Of a stretch of 64,000 nt of DNA, positions 1 through 10,873 are shown in pieces. A program made the position numbers and the translations under genes. The DNA is from Theocolax elegans. Taxonomy: Eukaryota > Arthropoda > Insecta > Hymenoptera > Cerocephalidae. Where the stretch lies: assembly GCA_026168455.1 (NCBI GenBank), contig CM047425.1, positions 8,840,001 through 8,904,000 of the forward strand, read 5' to 3'. A model generated the notes under the pieces. The model saw only the letters and a program-made list of their open reading frames with translations. It did no database searches and was not told the origin of the DNA. How positions within the stretch are numbered: position 1 is the first letter of the stretch; every line of letters begins with the position of its first letter.

Positions 1-1774
1 TTTATGGTCCTTATGCGAGATGGCTTGCAGAAACAGGACGTTTTTCTGAAGCTCAAAAAGGTATATATTTGCATATCATATATTTATGAAATTGTTGGAA
101 AAAAATAAAAAAATTATGTACATGTTTTAAGAATTACAAATATCTTTAAATTTTCTAAATATTATAAATATTGACATTTATCTTTAGCATTTCAAATGGC
201 TGGACAACCAGAAGATTCAATAATGGTTTTAACAACATTAGCAAAAAATGCTGTATCAGAGAAACGATTTCGAGACGCGTCATATTTTTATTGGCTTTTA
301 TCGCAAATCACTCTTGATCTAAATAAAAGTTCTGAAGAAATTAAAGCACAGTTTATGAATTATTATGACAAAGCTGACATTTATTATGCATACCATGAAA
401 TCTACAAATATTTGGTAAGTAGATCAGTAATTATTGGAAACTGAATATTGTGTACCACCATTATACAATTTTTTCACGTCTTCGAATAAATATTGTAAAT
501 ACCTAAAATTTTATAATCCGTATTTTTATTTTCAATTGATTCTTTCAGGAGGAACCATTTACCGCTTTGATGCCAGAAGCTTTATTCAACATTTCGAAAT
601 TTTTATTAACTAAAATTCAAAATACAAAATTAGAAGGTGTTTCAAAATTGACAATAATGTACGCACTTGTCAAACAAGCGCGGCTTCTAGGGGCAAATAA
701 ATTAGCTATGCAATTACTCGATCGTTTACGAAAAATGAAAATACCAAAACACCTTTTAACACAAATTGAAACCTGGATGATCGCTATTAAATCATATCCA
801 TACAGAGATCCAGAAGAATTATTACCTTTGTGTAACAGATGTTCAACTTATAATGCATTATTACCAACGAATAATACGTCTGGAAATAATAGTTGTGCTC
901 AATGTGGTCTTAAATTTCAATATTCTTTCGTTATGTTTGGTAAGTTTAAATTAAATATCCATTCAATAATGTATATTAGTAGTTTATAGTTGCGATAATA
1001 TATATCTTTTATTTTTAATTTATAGAAATTTTACCTCTTGTGGAATTTGAATTAGAAAATGGAATAACCGATGAAGAAGCAGAAAAATTAATTGAAGAAC
1101 CTGTGCAATCTACCGATAATACGATTGACACGGAAAATCAGTTTACAATTACGACGGATCCAACGGATTTGTTTATGGCCAGACTAGTGCAATACGAAGT
1201 ATAAATATATTACTTTGTATTAAATTAATAAATTATATTTAGATAAATGGTAACTAATTAAAATTGTATATTCTTATTCGTTTGTAGGAGAAAACTGGAA
1301 GTGCGACGGTTACCGTTGGTCGTAGTGTCTTAAAAAGTATGGATTCGTCATCAGTATTAATCGTGAAATGGCCTAAACCTTTTACTACGCGATATTATAG
1401 AAATTTATTACCCGATTTACAAGTCACGTGTTGTAAATCTTGTTTAAAAGTGAGTTTAAAACAAACAATTATTTTGAGCAATGAGAAATATTTTATAATG
1501 TTACAACCTTCTTCTCCCATAACAATATTATTCTAATTCTTCATAAATTTATTTTTTATTTTATCAATATTTTCGAAATTCTTGTAAATAAATCTACAGC
1601 TCCTTTTAATAATATAAATAAAATAATTATTTAAATTTCGATAATAAATTAATAAATATATCAATTTATTATTTTCAGCTGTTCCACACAGACGATTACG
1701 AACTGGCACTTTTACGTTCTAATCATTGTCCATTTTGCCGAACACCGAATAATTTATCGAGTCAAAGTAATTGA
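1..1774 (+). CDS. IFT122: Intraflagellar transport protein 122 homologue (IFT122/Oseg1), C-terminal part
   Basis: The 5' part lies outside the window. Exons read as 1-60, 188-414, 549-939, 1026-1198, 1288-1449 and 1679-1774 (stop TGA), all with GT..AG borders and consistent phase. The protein runs through a helical repeat segment (GPYARWLAETGRFSEAQKA) into a C-terminal cysteine-rich tail with CxxC pairs (LCNRC, CAQCG, CCKSC, CPFC). The tail motifs LPLVEFELENGI, VLIVKWPKP, YRNLLPDLQ and FHTDDYELALL match the end of IFT122, not that of WDR35/IFT121. IFT122 is a subunit of the IFT-A complex, which drives retrograde transport and membrane-protein entry in cilia; in insects that means sensory-neuron cilia. 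The WD40 domain must lie upstream. A possible poly(A) signal AATAAA sits at 1869-1874. The next gene starts about 400 bp downstream on the same strand. Confidence 0.93.
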
Positions 1775-2177
1775 ATATTCTTTCAAAAAGTGATTAACCG
1801 TCATTGCAGCATGCGTGTATGGATTATTAATTAATATTAAGAGCAAGTCGTAAAAGTTGGTAGTCGTTAAATAAATATTTTTTGATTAAAGTTTATATAA
1901 AGAAAAAAGTAAGATAAGGTAAAAAAGAGATCGTACACGCAATAATTACATTGGCTTCTCCAAATTGCCGTATTGGTGCTCACATACGTGTAAAGCAAGT
2001 TAAACCGTATGTAACAGTTACATCAACATATGCGGCACTTAGACAACGTTCCATGAATTTCCTTTAAACCATGCTAATTAACCTAATTGTCAAAGCAAAT
2101 AATTCCCGTTATTCTCGCAGGAGATGTACTTCAGAATTTTAAAATATCTGTACTCGTTTAGTTTAGTTTTAAGAGAC

Positions 2178-5100
2178 ATGTTTGACGCAATTCTTGCCGT
2201 TGTATTCGTTACTCTCACCGTAGCATCGGGTCAGCATCCGTCCACAAATCTCAATAATACCCTGAGGGATGATGCAGTTTTACAACGACACAAACGATGT
2301 AAGTCGATGACAATGTTTAATGGATAGTATTTTGAGCATCCCTCGGGGTAGTTTTGTTAACATTTTATTTTTTATCACATTTTTTTAAATATATAGTTAT
2401 TTTTGTAGTTATATATATATTCTAAGCTATAACATTTACTGTTGAATTGTACATAAATGACAAAATGTTATTGTCGAAGTATTGTAAAAAGAAATAATAT
2501 TATAAAAGTAAAGTAAATCAATAAATTCTATTTGTACTTATATAAACTTGTAATTAATTATACTTAATATTAATATACATTTAAAATACATTTTTGTAAT
2601 TTATGTATTTAAATTTCTCGATTTCGTACAGTTTTTCCGCTGTTCAGTGTTGTTCGTTTTCCAAATTCGCAATGCACAGCAAGCAATAGCTTTAATGGAA
2701 CATGTTTTACCAAAAGAGAATGCGCAGTTCAAGGAGGAACGGCTTTTGGTTCTTGTGCAAATGGTTTTGGTGTATGCTGCGTGTGTAAGTATATGCATAT
2801 GTCATTATCCTTTATTTAAAAAAAAATTTTTCTTAATAGTTTACAAACGGAAAGATGATTAATTTCAAGTTGCATCAACGGTAGATTTTTTCCGAGTATA
2901 TTAAAAATACATGTACGGCAAATTTGTTTAAATCTCGACTTTCCACAATTTATCAATTACATTAAAGTTTTAAATTTCAGCTCTATTTATGACAAAATCA
3001 GATTTTCAATACATTATACATAATTTTCAATACCTAGCATGAAGACTTCCTTATATTAAATGCATTGTTGCATTATAGTAACTAATATCTATATTATTAA
3101 TGATTAAATTTTGAAATTATGAAATTGAAATTTATTAGAGGACGTCGGACCCTGAAGAGATTGTATGTTAATGTACAAAGGATTATTATTTTGAAAATGT
3201 TGACAACGCCAGACTCTTGTATTTGCTTTAAGCAATATAGATTTTTTTAGATTTTTAAATTGTTAATATTAATATAATTTTTGTATTGGAAATACTGTAT
3301 ATTAAAATGAATTAAAAAAATTATATTTTTCAAAAAGTTGCAAATTTTGTTCTTTGTTGCGTTTTAAAGTATCTTCATAAATTATTTCAGATGTTTAATT
3401 TAATATTTTAAATATAATTCTTGAATTGAAACAAGTAAATCCCTGTAATCTAAGTTCGACATGTCCGTAAATTTTACATTTATAATAAAGCTGCGATATA
3501 AAAAATAAATGTATTTAACACATTATTATAGTTCAGAAATCTTGCGGATCTACAACCAGTGTAAATAATACATATTTCATTAATCCCTTGTATCCTACGA
3601 CTTACGAGGGTGGAGAACGATGTGTCATACAAGTTCAAAGATGCAATTCAGACATATGTCAGGTTTGTACAACAGTTTTCGCACTAAAAAATAAGTTTTT
3701 TAGGTAGACTTAAATGTAGAGAAAAAAAGAAAAAAATGTATTTTAAATAATAAATTCAACAATCTTTACGTAAAAATATTTCGAGATCTTTCTATATTTC
3801 TATATTTTATTTTCATCTTTAAAATTTTGTATTAATCTTTATCGAATTATGCAGTTGCGACTAGACTTTTTAGATTTATCTTTGGCACAACCTACTTCTG
3901 AAGGGGTATGTGATTTCGATTTACTTTCTATATCTGGGGGATCATCTAGAGCACCAAGAATATGTGGAGAAAACACGGATCAACATAGTTAGTACTTACT
4001 AAATATTCAGAATTATAGTGTGTGAAAAATAATAATAATATTATTTATTTTTTAGTGTACGTAGATTTTGACGGTTCGACTCCAATTACAATATCAATTG
4101 ATGCAAGCACGGAATATAGTTTTAAACGACGTTGGAATATACGAATACAACAAATTGCTTGTGATTCACCGTGGCGAGGTTTACCATTTTTTATTAATTG
4201 CAATTTATTGTTAACGTAAAATAATTTATGTATATATTCCGCCAATACTATTTTTTAATGATTTTCAAATTAATTTAATAAAAATATTTAAAATGTGAAG
4301 TCACAGGACAGTTTAAGATATTAAACTCATGGAAGTAAGTTTTCTGCACTGATAAAAAAATATTTAAATTCTATTGCATAAACACAATGTTTTAATTCTG
4401 GAATGCATGAACTACCCTAGATGAGATGATTCGGTTAAGATTATATTTTGAATATTTCGATCGTTTTTACGTGTTAAAAATTCTTTTAGCTCCGAGTGGT
4501 TGTCTTCAATATTTCACTTCTGTAATGGGTACAGTAATGAGTTTTAATTATGGGACATCAAATAACCCACGTCTGAGTATGTGTACAAAAATTTTTTTAA
4601 CTGTAAATAAATTGCAAAATGTATTTTATATATTTAAACACTTTAATAATATTATAATAGGCACTGCCATGGAAATAGGAACAAGAGAAATGGCTAATCT
4701 TAATTATGGAGTATGTGTAAGAATGGCATCTGGGTATTGCACTTTAAAATGGTCAGCGACTGATGAAACATCATTTTCAATAAGTGGAGATGCTAGTAAG
4801 AAAGCTATCATAATATATATTTTCATAATTTTTAAAAAGGATAAACTTAAGTCGTTTGCATAAATTAATAATAATTTTAATTAACTAATTAAATATCTAA
4901 AAATATAAGGTTTCTGTTTTAATTTTAATATTTCTTTTTAGCGTTACTAACACCTGCTTCAGGAACAACGGATTGTGTTGCTGATTATATTCTTATTCCG
5001 AATCCAACTGAAATTGATACTTCAGCTGGTGTCACAGTAGATGACAGATTTTGTGGATCAAGTTTTACTCCAAAATCCAGTATGTAAAGTTTTTTAAATA

Positions 5101-5363
5101 TAAACATTTTTACTTATAATGCTATTTTAGATCTTATTATATATTTAATAACTGAATATTTATTATTTCATATATATATATACGATAATAAATAATAATA
5201 TATAACAAACAATGAGTATCATAAGTAATTATGTATTTCAGCTTCGTTGAAACCATTTGTATTATATGTTGTTACTGATGATGCTGAAACTACAGGCACT
5301 ATACCTGATACAGAAAATAAAGGTTTTTCCCTTATGTATAAACAAATGATCTGTTCCATTTAA
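2178..5363 (+). CDS. Secreted CUB-domain protein of an insect-type cysteine-rich family
   Basis: Nine coding exons: 2178-2298, 2632-2784, 3532-3662, 3855-3987, 4056-4178, 4490-4576, 4661-4795, 4942-5079 and 5242-5363 (TAA). The sum is 1143 nt (380 aa) with every junction in phase. Residues 1-18 (MFDAILAVVFVTLTVASG) look like a signal peptide. There follows a dibasic-type HKR site, then the family motif FPLFSVVRFPN, a cysteine cluster (GTCFTKREC...GSCANGFGVCC), and CUB-like segments (CGSTTSVNNTYFINPLYP, LRLDFLDLSLAQP, RICGEN). Related insect proteins are mostly annotated only as CUB-domain proteins, so no function is claimed. An in-frame ATG at 2124 would add 18 residues and sits 6 nt after an acceptor-like site. 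I prefer 2178 because it gives a clean signal peptide. AATAAA occurs at 5424-5429. Confidence 0.88.
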
Positions 5364-5470
5364 AATAGATTATGTTTTATACCAAAAAATATATTTTTTT
5401 AACAATTATTTATTATTCAATTTAATAAAATGAATAAATAAAAGAAAATGTACAAAGTTGTATTTATTAA
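5364..5470. terminator. Shared 3' end of the convergent CUB and PTGES2 genes
   Basis: Only 107 bp separate the two stop codons. Plus-strand AATAAA hexamers lie at 5424-5429 and 5433-5438. Minus-strand AATAAA hexamers lie at 5463-5468 and 5409-5414. The two 3' UTRs must therefore overlap if any of these signals is used. The location is seen directly; use of the signals is inferred. Confidence 0.6.
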
Positions 5471-7069
5471 TTATCGTAGGTAAATACTGCCTGCATGTGA
5501 ATCAACTTTTTCTTTCATTGAATTATACCATCTTCCTAGTTTTGTATGATTTAATGCATCTTTAAATGCTTCACAGCCTTCAATTGATTTTAATACTCCA
5601 TATACAGCAAGATCAGATAAATCAGGATTATCACCTCCCATAAATGGTTTTCCTTTTGCTTTCATTTCTCTTAACCAAATGTTTATCTCATCATAAAAAG
5701 ATTCCCTTACATCTTCTTTAAGCTGATGCCTTTTTTTTAATGATTTTGAAATGAGCCACATAGCTAAAGCACCTACATTAATCATTATTACTCGTTCCCA
5801 TGTTGGAAAATACTCTTCCCAACGACCAACCTGCATTATATGTGTGTTAAAATAAAATCTTAATATAAAATATAAAGTATAAAAAGTATGAGACATCTTA
5901 CTTCAGAAAACCAATTAAATGTTTGATATGCTTCATTTAATGATCTATAAACATTTGGTGATAGTGTATGAACAAAAACATCATCTACCCATTGTCTCCA
6001 TTTTCGTTCCTCACTTAAAATGATTAAATAACATTTTAAAAAAAATGTAATATATTTTACAGTCAATTAATAAAAAAATTGCTTACACTATGTCATTTAA
6101 CGTTTTGTCTTTAAGTGAAGAATTCTGGTACATAAGATAATATTTGTTTGCAATTTCATGTTTGAATTTACCATCTTTATCTTCAAACATGGTAGATGGA
6201 TAATATTCAGAAAGTTGTTCTATTTTAGTTGATTTATCATTCAAATAAGATGCCAATACTGACACTATCATAGAACTGTCATTTAATGGTTGATATCCTT
6301 GATCTACCTTTGCAAGTAATATAGGTACCTTCTTGTAATCTGACCAATTAATCTCTTTTCTGAGTACTGGATCAACTTCAACAACATCGTATGATATACC
6401 ATAATAATCTAAAAGAACTCTGACCTACGGATAAATAACAACATATGTGTATACTTATTATTTAAATTAAATCTATATATCAATTTATAAAGAAACATCT
6501 ACTTACCTTACAACAAAATGGACATGTCTGATATTGAAACAATGTTAATTTTAATCCTGTATTATCAACAGGAGAAATAATCTAAACAACATTAAAGAAA
6601 CATATATATTATAAATATGTACATAATAATAAATATTTAATATTTGTTGAAATTCAGTATTAGTGTTTATGGTACAAACGTATGATTAAAAATAAATTGA
6701 AACAAAAAACTGTCAATGAAAGAAATTAATAAAACATGTTTAAAAATTGTAATTGCTTACACTTCTAGATGGTTTGATATCTGGTTTGTATTTTAATGTT
6801 TTAACAACAATTGGGGTGCCTTGCAATGCTAGATTTCTCTTTGCATCGTAGTTTATATTTTTAAAAAAGGTATAACCTGTACCCACAAGAACACCGACAC
6901 CGGCACCAATTAAACTATATTTTAATATACCTTTCGACTTTCGCTGTTCAACATATGTACAAAGATTACGAGGCGCTCGTGAACAGGGAATGCCATCCTT
7001 ATTAAATGGAGTTCTACAAAAATATTTTGATTTTTTCACAAAATTACGAAACCTGCACAATTCCGCCAT
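5471..7069 (-). CDS. PTGES2: Prostaglandin E synthase 2 (membrane-associated, GST/glutaredoxin-like)
   Basis: Five exons on the minus strand, 5' to 3': 7069-6761, 6581-6507, 6424-6087, 6013-5902 and 5830-5471. Together they give 1194 nt (397 aa) in one frame. Residues 48-69 form a glycine-rich membrane segment (YSLIGAGVGVLVGTGYTF). The thioredoxin-fold active-site motif C-P-F-C is at 123-126 in QYQTCPFCCK. The C-terminal GST-like half carries EERKWRQWVDD, LSPNVYRS, LISKSLKKRHQL and KPFMGGDNPDLSDLAVYGVL, all closely matching the family. Animal PTGES2 can isomerise PGH2 to PGE2 and binds haem and glutathione; its role in insects is uncertain. The start MAELCRF was chosen because an upstream in-frame ATG at 7117 lies in sequence that is locally duplicated with the neighbouring repeat. 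Length is close to the usual ~380 aa. Confidence 0.93.
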
Positions 7070-7088
7070 ATTTAAAAAGACTCGCGAA

Positions 7089-7901
7089 GGATCAAAATGC
7101 GGTATGTTCCCTATCACAGTTTTGATGTCTCCTAACTCCTATTAGTCTAGGCGCCAGGAGGGTTTCCGTGGCCGATGGAGGTCCACGGCTCCACCCAAGA
7201 TTTTCCCATGTATTTTGACCTGCTGAACACGAATTTGGAGGGTGATAAGCCGGAAAATGCCTAGGAAAATTGTTATGGACAATTTTCCGGAAAATTAGGG
7301 AAATTTTCGTTTTTTCGCAATTTATAAAATATTTTCGTATTCTTCATAAAATTTGATGACAAAAATGTTCCTACTAATTTTTCCGTAGGATGTACCGTTT
7401 TTTGTAAAAAAAATCGCAAAGTTTGCCAAAATGGCGAATTTTCCGATGTTCACGGTTATTTTCCGATATTATAGATGTGAATTTTTTTAATTGTAACCGT
7501 TGCAAACTAGTGCTCAACTAGAGTACTTTAGCCAGAAAAAAAATTAATTCCACCATTTTGCAACCTACCTTCTATATGTTGCATTTAAATTTACTGAATA
7601 TTTAAGTTCCATATGTGCAAGTTGGCGCGTTTAAACGGCAACATTAAAAACTCGATAACCTACGTAGGTCCATGACATCACCCAAGTTTTTCCTACCTAT
7701 TTTTGTCTCCTGAACACGAATTTCGAGGGTGATAAGTCGGAAAAATGCTTGGAAAATTTGTTACAGACATTTTTCCGGAAAATTAGGAAAATTTCCTACT
7801 AATTTTTCCGTAGGATGTACCGTTTTTTGTAAAAAAAATCGCAAAGGATCAAAATGCGGTATGTTCCCTATCACAGTTTTGATGTCTCCTAACTCCTATT
7901 A
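7089..7901. repeat. 757-bp tandem duplication joining PTGES2 upstream flank and foldback arm
   Basis: Sequence beginning GGATCAAAATGCGGTATG at 7089, which is the immediate 5' flank of PTGES2, recurs at 7846, where it interrupts a foldback subunit. Both copies run through TCACAGTTTTGATGTCTCC into the element end GTCTAGGCGCC. The period is 757 bp. The second copy is nearly identical, so the duplication is recent or an assembly artefact. Confidence 0.75.
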
Positions 7902-10399
7902 GTCTAGGCGCCAGGAGGGTTTCCGTGGCCGATGGAGGTCCACGGCTCCACCCAAGATTTTCCCATGTATTTTGACCTGCTGAACACGAATTTGGAGGGT
8001 GATAAGCCGGAAAATGCCTAGGAAAATTGTTATGGACAATTTTCCGGAAAATTAGGGAAATTTTCGTTTTTTCGCAATTAAAAATATTTTCGTATTCTTC
8101 ATAAAATTTGATGACAAAAATGTTCCTACTAATTTTTCCGTAGGATGTACCGTTTTTTGTAAAAAAAATCGCAAAGTTTGCCAAAATGGCGAATTTTCCG
8201 ATGTTCACGGTTATTTTCCGATATTATAGATGTGAATTTTTTTAATTGTAACCGTTGCAAACTAGTGCTCAACTAGAGTACTTTAGCCAGAAAAGGTTTT
8301 TTCGCAATTTATAAAATATTTCTCGTATCTTCATAAAATTTGATGACAAATAATGTTCCTACGATTTTTCCGTAGGATGTACCGTTTTTGTAAAAAAAAT
8401 CGCAAAGTTTGCCAAAATGGCGAATTTTTCCGATGTTCACGGTTATTTTCCGATATTATAGATGTGAATTTTTTTTAATTGTAACCGTTGCAAACTAGTG
8501 CTCAAACTAGAGACTTTAGCCAGAAAAAAATTAATTCCACCATTTTGCAACCTACCTTCTATATGTTGCATTTAAATTTACTGAATATTTAAGTTCCATA
8601 TGTGCAAGTTGGCGCGTTTAAACGGCAACATTAAAAACTCGATAACCTACGTAGGTCCATGACATCACCCAAGTTTTTCCTACCTATTTTTGTCTCCTGA
8701 ACACGAATTTCGAGGGTGATAAGTCGGAAAATGCTTGGAAAATTTGTTACAGACATTTTTCCGGAAAATTAGGAAAATTTTCGTTTTTTCGCAATTTATA
8801 AAATATTTTCGTATCTTCATAAAATTTGATGACAAAAATGTTCCTACTATTTTTTCCGTAGGATGTACCGTTTTTTGTAAAAAAAATCGCAAAGTTTGCC
8901 AAAATGGCGAATTTTCCGATGTTCACGGTTATTTTCCATATTATAGATGTGAATTTTTTTAATTGTAACCGTTGCAAACTAGTGCTCAAATAGAGTACTT
9001 TAGCCAGAAAAAAATTAATTCCACCATTTTGCACGTTTTATCCTTAGAATCACACATCTTTTAAATGAATAAAAACATTGTTTTAAACAAATAAATAAAC
9101 GAAAAACCGACCCGCGAACCTTATTAACAGTACGATGTACAATGAGCGCTACCGGAGCGCGAGACTACGCTTGTTATAAACAAGTTTGAACTAGCGTTTT
9201 AACCAGAAGATGAATTATGTGGCCACGATTCGCGCGAAATTTAAATTTAAATAGAGTAGAATTTTATCAATTTTGAATGAAAAAACATAATATATTTAAA
9301 AAATGTTATACATCATTAGTTCCATTTATTGCAAGTATAATGAAAAGAAAAAACAAACAATGTATTTATGTTTTTAAAAATGTAAAAATGTGTTTAAATG
9401 TATTATATTTTATCAATATTTAAATGAATAAGATATTTTATTTAACAAATGTAAGTGAATCATAATTTAGATGACTATATTTGTTTATTATTACAATTCA
9501 AGAATTTTCATATAATTAATTTATTGCAAAGTAATAAAAAGCAAAAAATATGCTTCGATAGCTTATAAACACCTATGGTAATTATAAATATGCGTTTTTC
9601 GTAAAAAGTTAACAGTTTCAATAAAATCGCATTTTTATAGTTTTTAGTTATTTCAACAATAAACTGTGCATTAAAAAAACCATATAATCACTTTGTTCTT
9701 AAAATTATATATCAATTTCTAAGACAAATTTTGTAGGTTGATTATTACAATTTTTTTACGAATTTTCCGGAAAATTGTCTGTAACAAATTTTCCAAGCAT
9801 TTTCCGACTTATCACCCTCGAAATTCGTGTTCAGGAGACTAAAATAGGTAGGAAAAACTTGGGTGACGTCATGGACCTACGTAGGTTATCGAGTTTTTAA
9901 TGTTGCCGTTTAAACGCGCCAACTTGCACATATGGAACTTAAATAATCGGTAAATTTAAATGCAACATATAGAAGGTAGGTTGCAAAATGGTGGAATTAA
10001 TTTTTTTTCTGGCTAAAGTACTCTAGTTGAGCACTAGTTTGCAACGGTTACAATTAAAAAAATTCACATCTATAATATCGGAAAATAACCGTGAACATCG
10101 GAAAATTCGCCATTTTGGCAAACTTTGCGATTTTTTTTACAAAAAACGGTACATCCTACGGAAAAAATAGTAGGAACATTTTTGTCATCAAATTTTATGA
10201 AGAATACGAAAATATTTTATAAATTGCGAAAAAACGAAAATTTCCCTAATTTTCCGGAAAATTGTCCATAACAATTTTCCTAGGCATTTTCCGGCTTATC
10301 ACCCTCCAAATTCGTGTTCAGCAGGTCAAAATACATGGGAAAATCTTGGGTGGAGCCGTGGACCTCCATCGGCCACGGAAACCATCCTGGCGCCTAGAC
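7145..10399. mobile_element. Non-autonomous foldback element with long terminal inverted repeats
   Basis: The outer ends are inverted copies. The left end reads GTCTAGGCGCCAGGA at 7145, and the right end is its near-perfect reverse complement ending at 10399. Both are flanked by TA, consistent with a TA target duplication. The right arm (about 9740-10399) is a reverse copy of a left-arm series of subunits sharing CGATGGAGGTCC/CCTACGTAGGTCC, GAACACGAATTTSGAGGGTGATAAG, TTTTCCGGAAAATTAGG and GTTGCCGTTTAAACG-type motifs. The left arm is expanded by extra partial copies near 7902-8295, 8296-8530 and 8650-9030. The central part (about 9031-9740) is AT-rich and has no transposase-like frame. The short frames inside are incidental. 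I cannot assign the element to a superfamily. Confidence 0.75.
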
Positions 10400-10873
10400 T
10401 ATATATACTATATATAATATACGTATATACAATAAAATGAAGAAAACGTCAATTGACGACTTTCATTACAGATGACGGTACAAAGTTCAGTAACATGACG
10501 ATATAAGTGCAAAAACTCTTGCAAATAAACATCATAGATTAATATAATCAACAAATATGTTTCATTTGTATTTATTTTTTAAAATATATGTTTATTTTTA
10601 AAGCGAGTAGAATTAATTTTATTAATTATTAATAAATTATAACTTAAATTCTACGTTTAAATTTACGAAGCAAAAAAGTATAGTTACACATAACCTTGTC
10701 TTTTTGTAAAAAGATGATATAGGGGGTACAAAAAACTTTGTTCGTATTAATCTTATAATGATTTATACGGGTAATAATTTTATTAAATATTTTTAAAGAA
10801 TTAGAGGAGTTTATTATAAATTCGAATTATACAAGAAATTTGCTAAATATAGTATTACTTAATATACAAAAAT

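Noticed and set aside
1..1774. WDR35/IFT121 as the identity of the first gene
   Set aside because: The C-terminal motifs (VKWPKP, YRNLLPDLQ, FHTDDYELALL, CPFC) are those of IFT122.
4426..4863. 145-codon frame read as one unit
   Set aside because: It reads through the intron between two CUB-gene exons (4490-4576 and 4661-4795); the spliced frame fits the family better.
7849..9034. Frames of 70-119 codons within the foldback element
   Set aside because: They are near-identical shadows of the repeat units, with no transposase motif.
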